From Chitinophagaceae bacterium (GTDB taxonomy: Bacteria; Bacteroidota; Bacteroidia; Chitinophagales; Chitinophagaceae), in the NCBI GenBank assembly GCA_023957755.1, contig JAMLGT010000007.1, positions 124,001 through 188,000 of the forward strand: 64,000 bases of DNA. Direction: 5' to 3'. The notes beneath the pieces were generated by a model. It made no database searches. It saw only the letters and a program-made list of their open reading frames with translations, and was not told where the DNA came from. Numbering within the stretch: position 1 is the stretch's first letter; every line of letters begins with the position of its first letter. The position numbers were made by a program, and so were the translations under genes. Positions 45,459-53,105 of the stretch are shown one piece after another.

Positions 45459-46175
45459 ATGTATAAAATAACCAAAAGAATATTTGATATAGTATTTGCG
45501 AGTATCTGCCTCGTAATTCTGTCACCTCTGTTTCTGGTTATTATCATGATCCTTAAATTCACAGGTGAGCACGAAATCTTCTTCAGACAAAAGAGAATTG
45601 GCTATATGGGCGAGCCTTTTATGATTCTGAAATTTGCTACCATGCTGAAAAACAGTCCTACTATGGGCACTAAAGAAATCACGCTCCGAAACGATCCCAG
45701 GGTCACAAAAGTAGGCCGATACCTCAGAATCACTAAACTAAACGAATTACCGCAGATAATTAATGTAATTCTGGGAGATATGTCTATCGTAGGGCCTCGT
45801 CCACTTATGGAAATCAGCTATAAACTCTACGCTCCCGAAGTAGCTAAGATTATCTATTCTTCAAGGCCCGGAATCACCGGAATAGGTTCAATTTATTTCA
45901 GAGATGAAGAAAAAATTGTTTCTCAGGCCAAAGACCCTAAAGCGGCATACCGCGCCATATTCAAATACAAGGCGAAACTGGAACTATGGTACAAGAAGAA
46001 TGCCTCATGGCCAACTGATATTAAGATAATCCTGTTGACAGCATTAGCGCTGGTGATCTCTGATAAAAACATTGCAGAAAAACTTTTTAGTAACCTGCCA
46101 TCAAAAACGGAAGACGTCAAACCTGAAATAAAAGAACACCTGTTGGAACCGGTTTTCGCAGAAAACACAAATTAA
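45459..46175 (+). CDS. PglC-like phosphoglycosyl transferase (undecaprenyl-phosphate sugar transferase)
   Basis: A 238-residue monotopic bacterial sugar transferase that transfers phospho-sugar from UDP-sugar to undecaprenyl phosphate, the first step of repeat-unit assembly. The reentrant hydrophobic helix is FDIVFASICLVILSPLFLVI. Then come IFFRQKRIGYMGEPF, FMILKFATM (usually KFRTM), RNDPRVTKVGRYLR and GDMSIVGPRPLMEI. The position I expect to hold the catalytic Asp of the Asp-Glu pair is Asn95 (KLNELPQ). The ATG at 45459 with GGAG upstream was chosen over TTG 45435. It is the last gene of the locus and the only initiating transferase in it. Confidence 0.88.
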   Translation: MYKITKRIFDIVFASICLVILSPLFLVIIMILKFTGEHEIFFRQKRIGYMGEPFMILKFATMLKNSPTMGTKEITLRNDPRVTKVGRYLRITKLNELPQIINVILGDMSIVGPRPLMEISYKLYAPEVAKIIYSSRPGITGIGSIYFRDEEKIVSQAKDPKAAYRAIFKYKAKLELWYKKNASWPTDIKIILLTALALVISDKNIAEKLFSNLPSKTEDVKPEIKEHLLEPVFAENTN

Positions 46176-46216
46176 ATTCTATAGGTTTTTATATCTACGA
46201 TTGACAGACAAACTTT

Positions 46217-46224
46217 TACATTTG
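46217..46224 (+). promoter_or_regulatory. TAnnTTTG -7 element of the ECF sigma gene
   Basis: TACATTTG lies 124 bases before the ATG at 46349. A perfect inverted repeat, CAGGA-T6-TCCTG (46228-46243), falls in the predicted leader and could form a small hairpin. No clear -33 box was found. Confidence 0.45.
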
Positions 46225-46348
46225 CTTCAGGATTTTTTTCCTGCAGTTTATTTTTCTTCGTTATTTTAAACCGTTTACGAATATCCTCATTGTGGAATCT
46301 CTGTATCCGCCACATATCGAATATTCAGTGAACTCTATACCGATTTTT

Positions 46349-46900
46349 ATGACTGTACTGTCGTCTGATGAAGAACTTCTGAAAATGTTCCGGAATTCCG
46401 GACAAAAAGAAAAAGGCTTCGAACTGATTATTAAAAAATATCAGGAAAGACTTTATTGGCACATCAGACGCATGGTACTCACTCATGAAGATGCAGATGA
46501 TGTGCTCCAAAATACATTTATCAAAGTATGGAGGAGCCTTGATCAATTCAGGGAAGAAAGCCAGCTCTATACCTGGCTCTACCGGATAGCCACCAATGAA
46601 TCACTCACATTTCTCAACAACAAAAAGAAACTATCCTCAATATCCATCGACAATGAGGATACTTCCATCGCTAATAAACTAAAGAGTGATCCTCACTTCG
46701 ATGCCAACAAACTGGAATGGAAACTCCAAATGGCCATTCAATCACTTCCTGAGAAGCAAAAACTGGTATTCAACCTGAGGTATTTCGACGAAATGCCCTA
46801 CGAAGAAATGAGCAAAGTACTGGAAACCAGTGTGGGAGCACTTAAAGCAAGCTATCACCACGCGGCTAAGAAAGTGGAAGAATATATCTTAAACCATTAA
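46349..46900 (+). CDS. ECF-type RNA polymerase sigma factor
   Basis: A 183-residue sigma-70 family protein with region 2 (FELIIKKYQERLYWHIRRMV, then DADDVLQNTFIKVWRSL and TWLYRIATNESLTFLNNKKK) and region 4 (LPEKQKLVFNLRYFDEMPYE, then EMSKVLETSVGALKASYHHA), joined by a short linker as in ECF sigmas. A GTG at 46292 gives a longer frame, but the ATG at 46349 fits the family start (MTVLSSDEELLKMF). The next two genes encode a membrane protein and a small periplasmic protein, an arrangement typical of sigma/anti-sigma/sensor units. It follows the polysaccharide locus after 173 bases and may control it, which is inference. Confidence 0.93.
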   Translation: MTVLSSDEELLKMFRNSGQKEKGFELIIKKYQERLYWHIRRMVLTHEDADDVLQNTFIKVWRSLDQFREESQLYTWLYRIATNESLTFLNNKKKLSSISIDNEDTSIANKLKSDPHFDANKLEWKLQMAIQSLPEKQKLVFNLRYFDEMPYEEMSKVLETSVGALKASYHHAAKKVEEYILNH

Positions 46901-46945
46901 ACTTCAGAGCTAAAAAAGAGTCTGACAAGCGAAACTCCAGGAAAA

Positions 46946-47701
46946 ATGGAAAGAGACCCTGAAATATTAAGAGAAATCACAGAAATCAGCCCGATACTGG
47001 CCGGTCTGCAGGGCCGGAATGTGTTTTCTGTTCCTGATGGCTATTTTTCGGAATTATCCACCCGAATAAATGAGGAACTGACTACTCAAAATATCATTGA
47101 CACTTCAGGAAAAAGTGCTCCTCAGGCTGTTCCCCATGATTATTTTACCACTCTGAGCACTACTATTATAGACCGAATTAAAACACAGGAAACTACTGAA
47201 ACTGACGAAGCCAATATCCTGGATACTATTAGCAGAAGAAATGTGCTCAGCGTTCCGGAAGGCTATTTTGAGACCTTTGCTTCCAGGCTACTTGAAAAGC
47301 TAAATAACAATAGCCGGGCAAGGGTAATCAGTTTTCAGAAAAACAGCTCAGTTTTCAGATATGCCGCTGCTGCAGTAATCGGATTGGCTATTTTAGGCAC
47401 TTCTTACTTCCTAATAAATAATAATGCGAAGAAAAATAATTCTTTTGCTGTGGTGACAAAGAAAACTGTTCCAGACCCTGCCGCAGCACAGTACAACAGC
47501 CTGAAAAAATTTAATGAAGGAATCGCAAGCCTTTCAGACGACGAAATAATCGCCTATCTGGAGACACACGGTAACATACTCGATAACGACCAAATTATTA
47601 ATGATGCCGATGATACTGCATTGCCTGATGCCTTAGACTATTTAACTGATGACAGGGCACTCGACAAATACCTTAAAAAAATAAATGCCGAGTTGAACTA
47701 A
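46946..47701 (+). CDS. Single-pass membrane protein with three VPxxYF repeats, candidate anti-sigma factor
   Basis: A 251-residue protein. The N-terminal cytoplasmic part (about 1-137) contains three repeats of V-P-x-x-Y-F (residues 29-34, 62-67, 103-108), each followed by an amphipathic helix such as SELSTRINEEL, TTLSTTIIDRI and ETFASRLLEKL. One transmembrane helix follows (about 138-157, YAAAAVIGLAILGTSYFLI). The C-terminal about 95 residues would be periplasmic. It begins 45 bases after the sigma gene. No zinc-binding anti-sigma motif is present, so the anti-sigma role is inferred from order and topology. I recognise no named domain. Confidence 0.72.
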   Translation: MERDPEILREITEISPILAGLQGRNVFSVPDGYFSELSTRINEELTTQNIIDTSGKSAPQAVPHDYFTTLSTTIIDRIKTQETTETDEANILDTISRRNVLSVPEGYFETFASRLLEKLNNNSRARVISFQKNSSVFRYAAAAVIGLAILGTSYFLINNNAKKNNSFAVVTKKTVPDPAAAQYNSLKKFNEGIASLSDDEIIAYLETHGNILDNDQIINDADDTALPDALDYLTDDRALDKYLKKINAELN

Positions 47702-47714
47702 AAAATTAAAAGCA

Positions 47715-48092
47715 ATGAAAAGAATGCTCCCTTTTGTGATTTTATTTATCTCAAGTTTCGCTTATTCAGCTCAGGCCCAAAGAAGTCAGAACGAAAAAAT
47801 TGAAGCTTTGAAAATTGCTTTTTTGACTGAAAGACTCCAACTGACAAGTAGCGAAGCCCAGCAATTCTGGCCCGTTTATCAATCCTACCAAAATGAAGTG
47901 AAAGGCCTTCGGGCTGATAGAAAGGATGGAGATATCCTGGAAAATGAAGAAAAACTCCTTGCCATAAAAAAGAAATACAGGCCATCTTTTGAAAAAGTAA
48001 TAGGTGCCGATAAGACATCAAGGCTGTACCAGGCAGAAAAAGACTTTAGAACTGTTTTGATAAAAAGGCTTAGAAACCAGCGAAAGAATTAA
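47715..48092 (+). CDS. Small periplasmic protein, 'sensor of ECF-type sigma factor'-like
   Basis: A 125-residue exported protein with a signal peptide ending near AQAQ (residue 22). The mature part is helical and charged and carries LQLTSSEAQQFWPVYQSYQN, a pattern known from small Bacteroidota proteins encoded next to ECF sigma factors and described as sensors, possibly related in fold to Spy/CpxP/CnrX. It starts 13 bases after the VPxxYF-repeat gene and ends the operon. It may bind the periplasmic part of that membrane protein and relay an envelope signal; this is inference. Confidence 0.78.
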   Translation: MKRMLPFVILFISSFAYSAQAQRSQNEKIEALKIAFLTERLQLTSSEAQQFWPVYQSYQNEVKGLRADRKDGDILENEEKLLAIKKKYRPSFEKVIGADKTSRLYQAEKDFRTVLIKRLRNQRKN

Positions 48093-48169
48093 TTATTACA
48101 AGTTATTCTTCAATTACTTGTCTTTTATTAAAAAAAACTGCATTCAATTGATTGTATTTAAAAATTTCT

Positions 48170-48183
48170 GTTACATTTGTAAC
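48170..48183 (+). promoter_or_regulatory. -7 element TACATTTG embedded in an inverted repeat
   Basis: GTTAC-ATTT-GTAAC has perfect five-base arms and contains TACATTTG (48172-48179). A TTG stands 21 bases upstream (48148-48150), near the -33 spacing. A repressor bound here would cover the -7 element. The terminator at 48209 lies just downstream, so the transcript would be about 50 bases. Confidence 0.5.
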
Positions 48184-48186
48184 TAG

Positions 48187-48237
48187 GTGTTTTTCATAGG
48201 TTAGCAACGGCCGGCTCTTTTTAGAGCAGGCCTTTTG
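48187..48237 (+). ncRNA. Candidate very short RNA between promoter-like and terminator-like elements
   Basis: A transcript starting about 7 bases past the -7 element and ending at the T-run would be about 50 bases and hold no ORF of note. The known part is the promoter/terminator layout; existence of the RNA is inference. It could instead be a leader remnant or a prematurely stopped transcript. Confidence 0.3.
48209..48237 (+). terminator. Rho-independent terminator hairpin
   Basis: GGCCGGCTCT-TTTT-AGAGCAGGCC forms a ten-position stem with one mismatch and a four-base loop (48209-48232), followed by TTTTG. It could end the sigma-factor operon or the short candidate RNA. The arms are near-symmetric and could also serve the convergent acylase gene, although no matching T-run is seen on that strand. 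Confidence 0.75.
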
Positions 48238-48342
48238 TATGTTATGGACTATTGGGTTGAAAAACAGATTTCATACCCATCACGCTTACAACAGACATCC
48301 ATCACTCCGGCAGGCTTTCTCTGTATTTCCCAATAAGTATCA

Positions 48343-50538
48343 TTACCTTTTCCTCTCCCCGGGATTATACTGCTCCTGCGCATGGGTCATTACGTCTTCT
48401 TTGTAGAACCACACCTCTTTAAACTGTCCCTGCGCATACATTTCACCCTGATCAAAAAAATGAGGTGATGCCGGATTTCCACTTTCGCCTCCTGCAAGCA
48501 GGCTTTTAGCTTTCACTTTCTGCCCAAATTCCACCGCACACACAAAACTATTCCCATTTACACCATAACGTTTCAAAGTTCCAGGAAAAGCACGGCTGGA
48601 ATAGGATGGAAGCATCCCCCAGGCAGATGAAGCAAAACCAACCGGAATACTTGATTTGTTATCATCAAAATGATTTTCAATGTCTCCACTGATTCGCTGA
48701 AAACGATTCACTTCGCCCCAAGGCATCTTCCACGAACCAAACTTCATTTCCAGTTCTCTGACCGTTGCTAAGAGGGGTGGCAAAAGCTGTGATGCATCCG
48801 CCGTTGAAGCAAAAGCTAACGTCTTGTTCACCGTGCTGTTTTCTTCACCCTCCCGCACCTTCGTCCGATACACCCGGGGCATTATCTTCTCGCCCCAATA
48901 AATCGCCAGGGTGGTGGCAACCGAGTTTACCGAAGAGTGAAAATTCCATTGAGAAAGCATCTTAACAGGTTCCTTTAACCCGCTCTTCAGAGAATCTCCA
49001 TCAGGCAAGCCATTATATGCCTTTACAACTGCGGGTATAAGCGATTCAAACGCCATCAGATAGGTATCATACCCCTTTCCAATTACCTTGTCGAGGGTGT
49101 ATTGCTGCTCCGTAGGAAGTATTCTTACTGCATTCAGACCACGGAAGTTTTGCTCATCGGGCGCCATATAAGCAGGATAATCTTCCCGCTTCGGGCTGAA
49201 CGGACCCGCCGCTGTAAATGGTGTACTGTTACAATTCTCTATCCATCCATTCTCAGGATTATAAATATGAACCGTTTCATCTACAGGATGAAGGCCTTTC
49301 CAGTCAGTTTTGGAAGTAGTACCATCTACAGGCTGACTCCAGTCAATAGTGGGGTCACGCCTTGGGATAAAATTGCCATGCCAGTATGCTATATTTCCTG
49401 CCGCATCTGCATACACGGTATTATTTGATGCATTTGCCAGAAGGCCCATTATCTCTTTATACTCCTGAAAACTCCCTGCCTTCGTACGCTTCCAACTCTG
49501 AATAAGGCCCCTTATATTTCTGTTGTCAGATTTTACGGTTACCCATCTGGAGTTCCTTGTGCCCATTACAGGGCCGTGGCCGGTGAAATAACCTGTAAAA
49601 TGCTTTTCCCGGACACCTTCAGGAGTACGATACCTGATTGTAAATTGTTTTTCATTTACCGGCAATCTTTCTCCATCGTACAAATAAAAGTGCCTGCCAT
49701 TTACAGTAGTCACATCTTCAAGGTAAGCATCTGAGACATCGGCGTAGCTGCTGGTATGCATCCACCCGCAAAACTCATTGAATCCCTGATACACAAAAAA
49801 CTGTCCCCAGGTCACTGCTCCATAAGCATTCAGTCCCTCATTACTTACTACATGCACTTCCGGGCGAAAATAAAAAGTAACATGAGGATTGATATACAAA
49901 ATCGCATGGCCAGAGGCCGTGATCCGGGGTGCAAAGGCAAATCCATTAGAGCCGGTTACCTCTTCTTCATGAGCAACAGCAAGAGCGGTATTGATATTAT
50001 CGCCGGTGTAGAATTGCCTTAAATCTCTCGCTCCGAAATTAGCAGTGCTCACTGCTCCTATACTTCCATCTGTCCAGAGCATCGGATACCAGGGCTGAAA
50101 CCTTTGAATCAATTTCGGTTTCACTTCAGGATGCGTAAAGAGATAATAATTGATGCCGTCAGCAAAAGCATTACAAAGTTTTTTGAGCCACTCAGGAGCG
50201 CTTTCATAATCTCTGACTGCCGCTGCCGAATCAATTACCAACCTGGTAAGAAGGTCATCATAGATTTTGCTTTCTCCATAGACTTCGGATAGTTGCCCCA
50301 GCTTTTCTATGTAATTCATCTCTACTCTGGGAAAGTCATCCTCACACTGGGCATAAAGCAATCCAAAAACGGCGTCTGCATCCGTATTACCATAAATGTG
50401 AGGGATACCGTAGCTATCGCGGACAATAGTTACCCGATCCGCCTGCTGTTTCCATGTCTGTGCCTCTAAAGGCGCGACTCGCTGCCCCCATACCATTGCA
50501 GGGATCAGGGTGCAGATAATAATATACAGCCTCCTCAT
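48343..50538 (-). CDS. Penicillin acylase family hydrolase
   Basis: A 731-residue secreted Ntn-hydrolase with a signal peptide ending near VWGQ (residue 19). VTIVRDSYGIPHIYG is the usual N-terminal segment of the family, and EVTGSNGFAF places the autoprocessing nucleophile at Ser197, where the precursor would be cut into alpha and beta chains. NPHVTFYFRP and MHTSSYADVSDAYLED follow. Members cleave amide-linked acyl groups (penicillins, acyl-homoserine lactones or other N-acyl substrates); the substrate here is not evident. It starts five bases downstream of the dipeptidase gene, so the two form an operon. Confidence 0.9.
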   Translation of the reverse strand: MRRLYIIICTLIPAMVWGQRVAPLEAQTWKQQADRVTIVRDSYGIPHIYGNTDADAVFGLLYAQCEDDFPRVEMNYIEKLGQLSEVYGESKIYDDLLTRLVIDSAAAVRDYESAPEWLKKLCNAFADGINYYLFTHPEVKPKLIQRFQPWYPMLWTDGSIGAVSTANFGARDLRQFYTGDNINTALAVAHEEEVTGSNGFAFAPRITASGHAILYINPHVTFYFRPEVHVVSNEGLNAYGAVTWGQFFVYQGFNEFCGWMHTSSYADVSDAYLEDVTTVNGRHFYLYDGERLPVNEKQFTIRYRTPEGVREKHFTGYFTGHGPVMGTRNSRWVTVKSDNRNIRGLIQSWKRTKAGSFQEYKEIMGLLANASNNTVYADAAGNIAYWHGNFIPRRDPTIDWSQPVDGTTSKTDWKGLHPVDETVHIYNPENGWIENCNSTPFTAAGPFSPKREDYPAYMAPDEQNFRGLNAVRILPTEQQYTLDKVIGKGYDTYLMAFESLIPAVVKAYNGLPDGDSLKSGLKEPVKMLSQWNFHSSVNSVATTLAIYWGEKIMPRVYRTKVREGEENSTVNKTLAFASTADASQLLPPLLATVRELEMKFGSWKMPWGEVNRFQRISGDIENHFDDNKSSIPVGFASSAWGMLPSYSSRAFPGTLKRYGVNGNSFVCAVEFGQKVKAKSLLAGGESGNPASPHFFDQGEMYAQGQFKEVWFYKEDVMTHAQEQYNPGERKR

Positions 50539-50543
50539 ATAAA

Positions 50544-51740
50544 TTAGTTATTCAGATTCGCCTTAAAAACCCTGATAAAGTTTCCTCCCATTATCTTAAA
50601 GATATCCTCTTTGGAATACCCTCTACGTACAAGCTCCTTAGTTATAAGCGGATATTTGGTTACATCAGTTAGCTTTTGCGGAGTTACCGATATTCCGTCA
50701 AAATCGCCGCCAAGGCCTACATGATCAATGCCGGCAAGCTTAATAATATACTCCATGTGGTCAAAGAGAAGGCTAAACGGCGCCCTTATGGCATCCAGTT
50801 CTTTCTGATACTTTTTACCTATCCGTGCCCTAATGGCCTCATTAGTTAAACCGGCTTTTCTGAGTGAATCCCTTTCTGCAGCACGCCTCATATTCATAGC
50901 CTTCAACTTTCCCTCGGCAGTGCTGTCCAGAAAAGCTGCATAAAAATTCAGGTCTATGACCCCGCCATTTTTCCCAACCGCTATTATCTGATCATCTTTC
51001 AGGTTTCTGAATACCGGACAAAGCGTATAGGCATTACTGTGCGAAACAAGTACCGGTTTAGTTGAAATTTTGATTGCATCCCAGAAAGTCTGCTCCCCTA
51101 CATGACTGAGATCCACCATCATCCCCAATTCATTCATCCTCCTTACTACCTGTCGGCCAAACTCACTGAGGCCTTTCTTTTGCGAGGTAGTGTCCACCTT
51201 TCCCTTTACCATCTGGTTCCCGGATTCGTACTCAGCACTGGTAGCCCATGAATTATTATTATTCCACGTAAGCGTCATATATCTGACACCACGCTTAAAA
51301 AGATTATCAAGTTTGGTCAGGTCATCCTCTATCATGTGGCCACCTTCCACTCCCATCATGCTGGCCAGTTTTCCGGCTTTTACAGCTTCGTCCAGTTCTT
51401 TGCCATTGGTTACTATCATCATCTTATCTGGATTCCTTGCCACCCACGCGTATAGGGAATCTATTTCACGATTTGCGAAATTGTATGGGTCTTTCTGCTC
51501 TCCTCCACAAAAAATAGAAAACACCTGCACATCGAGGCCCCCTTTCTTCATTCGCTTCAGATCGCTATGAGTCTTACCTGAAAGGTCGCTATCAAACAGA
51601 TACCCACTCTCTACGCAGGTAGAGATAATATCATTATGCGAATCGGTAACAATGGCTTCTTTATGAATTTTCTTGTAATTCTGTGCAGAAAGAAAAGAAA
51701 AAGTGGCACAAAGGAAGAGGGTAAGCATACATCTGGACAT
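50544..51740 (-). CDS. Membrane dipeptidase (renal dipeptidase family, M19)
   Basis: A 398-residue exported zinc dipeptidase. A signal peptide ends near FLSAQ (residue 20). The metal-binding H-x-D is in TDSHNDI (residues 32-38). MMGVEGGHMIEDD supplies the bridging Glu, VDLSHVGEQTF and LVSHSNAYTL the further His ligands, and HVGLGGDFDGI the C-terminal region. It hydrolyses dipeptides, including some D-amino acid containing ones. A TACATTTG element lies upstream. It precedes the acylase gene by five bases; together they suggest stepwise breakdown of N-acyl peptides. Confidence 0.92.
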   Translation of the reverse strand: MSRCMLTLFLCATFSFLSAQNYKKIHKEAIVTDSHNDIISTCVESGYLFDSDLSGKTHSDLKRMKKGGLDVQVFSIFCGGEQKDPYNFANREIDSLYAWVARNPDKMMIVTNGKELDEAVKAGKLASMMGVEGGHMIEDDLTKLDNLFKRGVRYMTLTWNNNNSWATSAEYESGNQMVKGKVDTTSQKKGLSEFGRQVVRRMNELGMMVDLSHVGEQTFWDAIKISTKPVLVSHSNAYTLCPVFRNLKDDQIIAVGKNGGVIDLNFYAAFLDSTAEGKLKAMNMRRAAERDSLRKAGLTNEAIRARIGKKYQKELDAIRAPFSLLFDHMEYIIKLAGIDHVGLGGDFDGISVTPQKLTDVTKYPLITKELVRRGYSKEDIFKIMGGNFIRVFKANLNN

Positions 51741-51759
51741 AAGACAAGTTTTAGGTATC

Positions 51760-51767
51760 CAAATGTA
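51760..51767 (-). promoter_or_regulatory. TAnnTTTG -7 element of the dipeptidase/acylase operon
   Basis: TACATTTG on the minus strand, 19 bases before the dipeptidase ATG, is a perfect -7 match. The predicted leader is about 14 bases. No clear -33 TTTG. Confidence 0.5.
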
Positions 51768-51859
51768 AATTAAAATGAGTAACTGATCAGAGGAATATGG
51801 ATGAAAGGCTCATCCGAACTGATTATTGATATGCAGTAACGGTTACTTAGAACACCCGA

Positions 51860-52681
51860 CTAAAACTCCATCATTGTAGTGGCATCTTCGCCCTGAACTG
51901 AATCCATCTTTGCAATCTGTATTTTTGCAGGCTCCTCAAGATCAAGGCTATTCTGCAGAAATTTATCATAATTCATCTCTACGACATTCAGCGCCAGGAA
52001 TCGCATTACGAAAGCTCTTGTTTCAGCAGGGAGATATTGCTTCAGGCTCCAGTAGTCTTTTGCACCGCTTTTTCTCATAGCCAGATTCACTCTTCCGGGC
52101 CCACAATTGTATGCGGCTACCACCAGAAGTGGATCGTTATTATATACTTTTAACTGGTATCTTATAAACTTAGCAGCTGCTACTGTTGATTTTCTAAAAT
52201 TCTTTCTTTCATCATTGCCATCGGAAATACTGAGGCCATACTCTCTTGCCAGCTCAGGCATAAACTGCCAGTATCCCACAGCTCCAGCCGGAGACACGGC
52301 ATGTGCCGTAAAATTAGACTCCAATGCCGGAAGCACCTGAAACTCGCGCGGCACATCATATCTGTCAAAAATCTCCCTCGCTATTGGCATGTAATCTTTA
52401 CCTCTTCTAAACATCAATTTAATATAAGCTCTTTCACGCTTCACATACTGCTTAATATACCCTTTGCTCTCTTCCCTGTGTTCACGCAGAATAGCCGGAT
52501 AGCGCACTCTGTTCGGATTATCTATCTCGTAATAGTCTGCAGCTCCGCCATCACTCCTTAGAGTGTCCACTTTTGCAGTATTTTGAATTCCTATAAAACG
52601 ATCAGCTGAAGTGGTGACAATCCCAATTGCGACCAAAAAAACAACTAACGTTAGTAAACTCTTTGACTGAATCTTTTTCAT
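51860..52681 (-). CDS. Lytic transglycosylase with SLT domain (MltD-like)
   Basis: A 273-residue secreted murein lytic transglycosylase from the ATG at 52681 (a longer frame from 52726 adds 15 atypical residues). The signal/anchor is MKKIQSKSLLTLVVFLVAIG. The SLT core includes FQVLPALESNFTAHAVSPAG with the catalytic Glu of ALESNF, AVGYWQFMPELAREYGL, and VVAAYNCGPGRVNLAMRKSG. It cleaves peptidoglycan glycan strands with formation of 1,6-anhydro ends. No LysM repeats are present. The C-terminus is short. A TAAATTTG element lies at 52820-52827. Confidence 0.9.
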   Translation of the reverse strand: MKKIQSKSLLTLVVFLVAIGIVTTSADRFIGIQNTAKVDTLRSDGGAADYYEIDNPNRVRYPAILREHREESKGYIKQYVKRERAYIKLMFRRGKDYMPIAREIFDRYDVPREFQVLPALESNFTAHAVSPAGAVGYWQFMPELAREYGLSISDGNDERKNFRKSTVAAAKFIRYQLKVYNNDPLLVVAAYNCGPGRVNLAMRKSGAKDYWSLKQYLPAETRAFVMRFLALNVVEMNYDKFLQNSLDLEEPAKIQIAKMDSVQGEDATTMMEF

Positions 52682-52819
52682 AACTTCCAAATTTTCAAGA
52701 TCAAATGATTCGCTCACGCTCTCCAAACATCTGCGCTTTCGCAGGAAAAGGATTATTTAAGAATTTTTACCCCGTGTTATCGGCTGTATTACCGATATAT
52801 ATTCTATTAAAAGATTTTG

Positions 52820-52827
52820 CAAATTTA
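52820..52827 (-). promoter_or_regulatory. TAnnTTTG -7 element of the lytic transglycosylase gene
   Basis: TAAATTTG on the minus strand, with a leader of roughly 130 bases to the ATG at 52681. The leader includes a perfect five-base hairpin CTGCG-CTTT-CGCAG (52731-52744). The rest of the 52682-53093 gap shows no gene. Confidence 0.45.
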
Positions 52828-53093
52828 AGCTTCAGGCGCCATGAAGACAAGCTTTGACCGTCTGAAACTTGTTAAAAATTCCGCCGCAATTCTAAGTAAG
52901 ATTATTATAAACAGCTGATTACTAACACATTAATACATAATCTACTGTTTTTCAATTCACATTTTCTTTAGAAAATTACACTATTATAGGCAAAATTAAT
53001 GCCACTAATCCTATCCTGCCTCATTATGCTCCAGATAATCAGCTTATTCAATTCTATAGTGCGAAATATGAATAGCAGGGAACCATAAGTTAA

Positions 53094-53101
53094 TACATTT
53101 G
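53094..53101 (+). promoter_or_regulatory. TAnnTTTG -7 element abutting the GH25 lysozyme start
   Basis: TACATTTG ends four bases before the GTG at 53106. Transcription would begin at or within a few bases of the start codon, suggesting a leaderless message or a later start than annotated. Confidence 0.5.
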
Positions 53102-53105
53102 CGTT

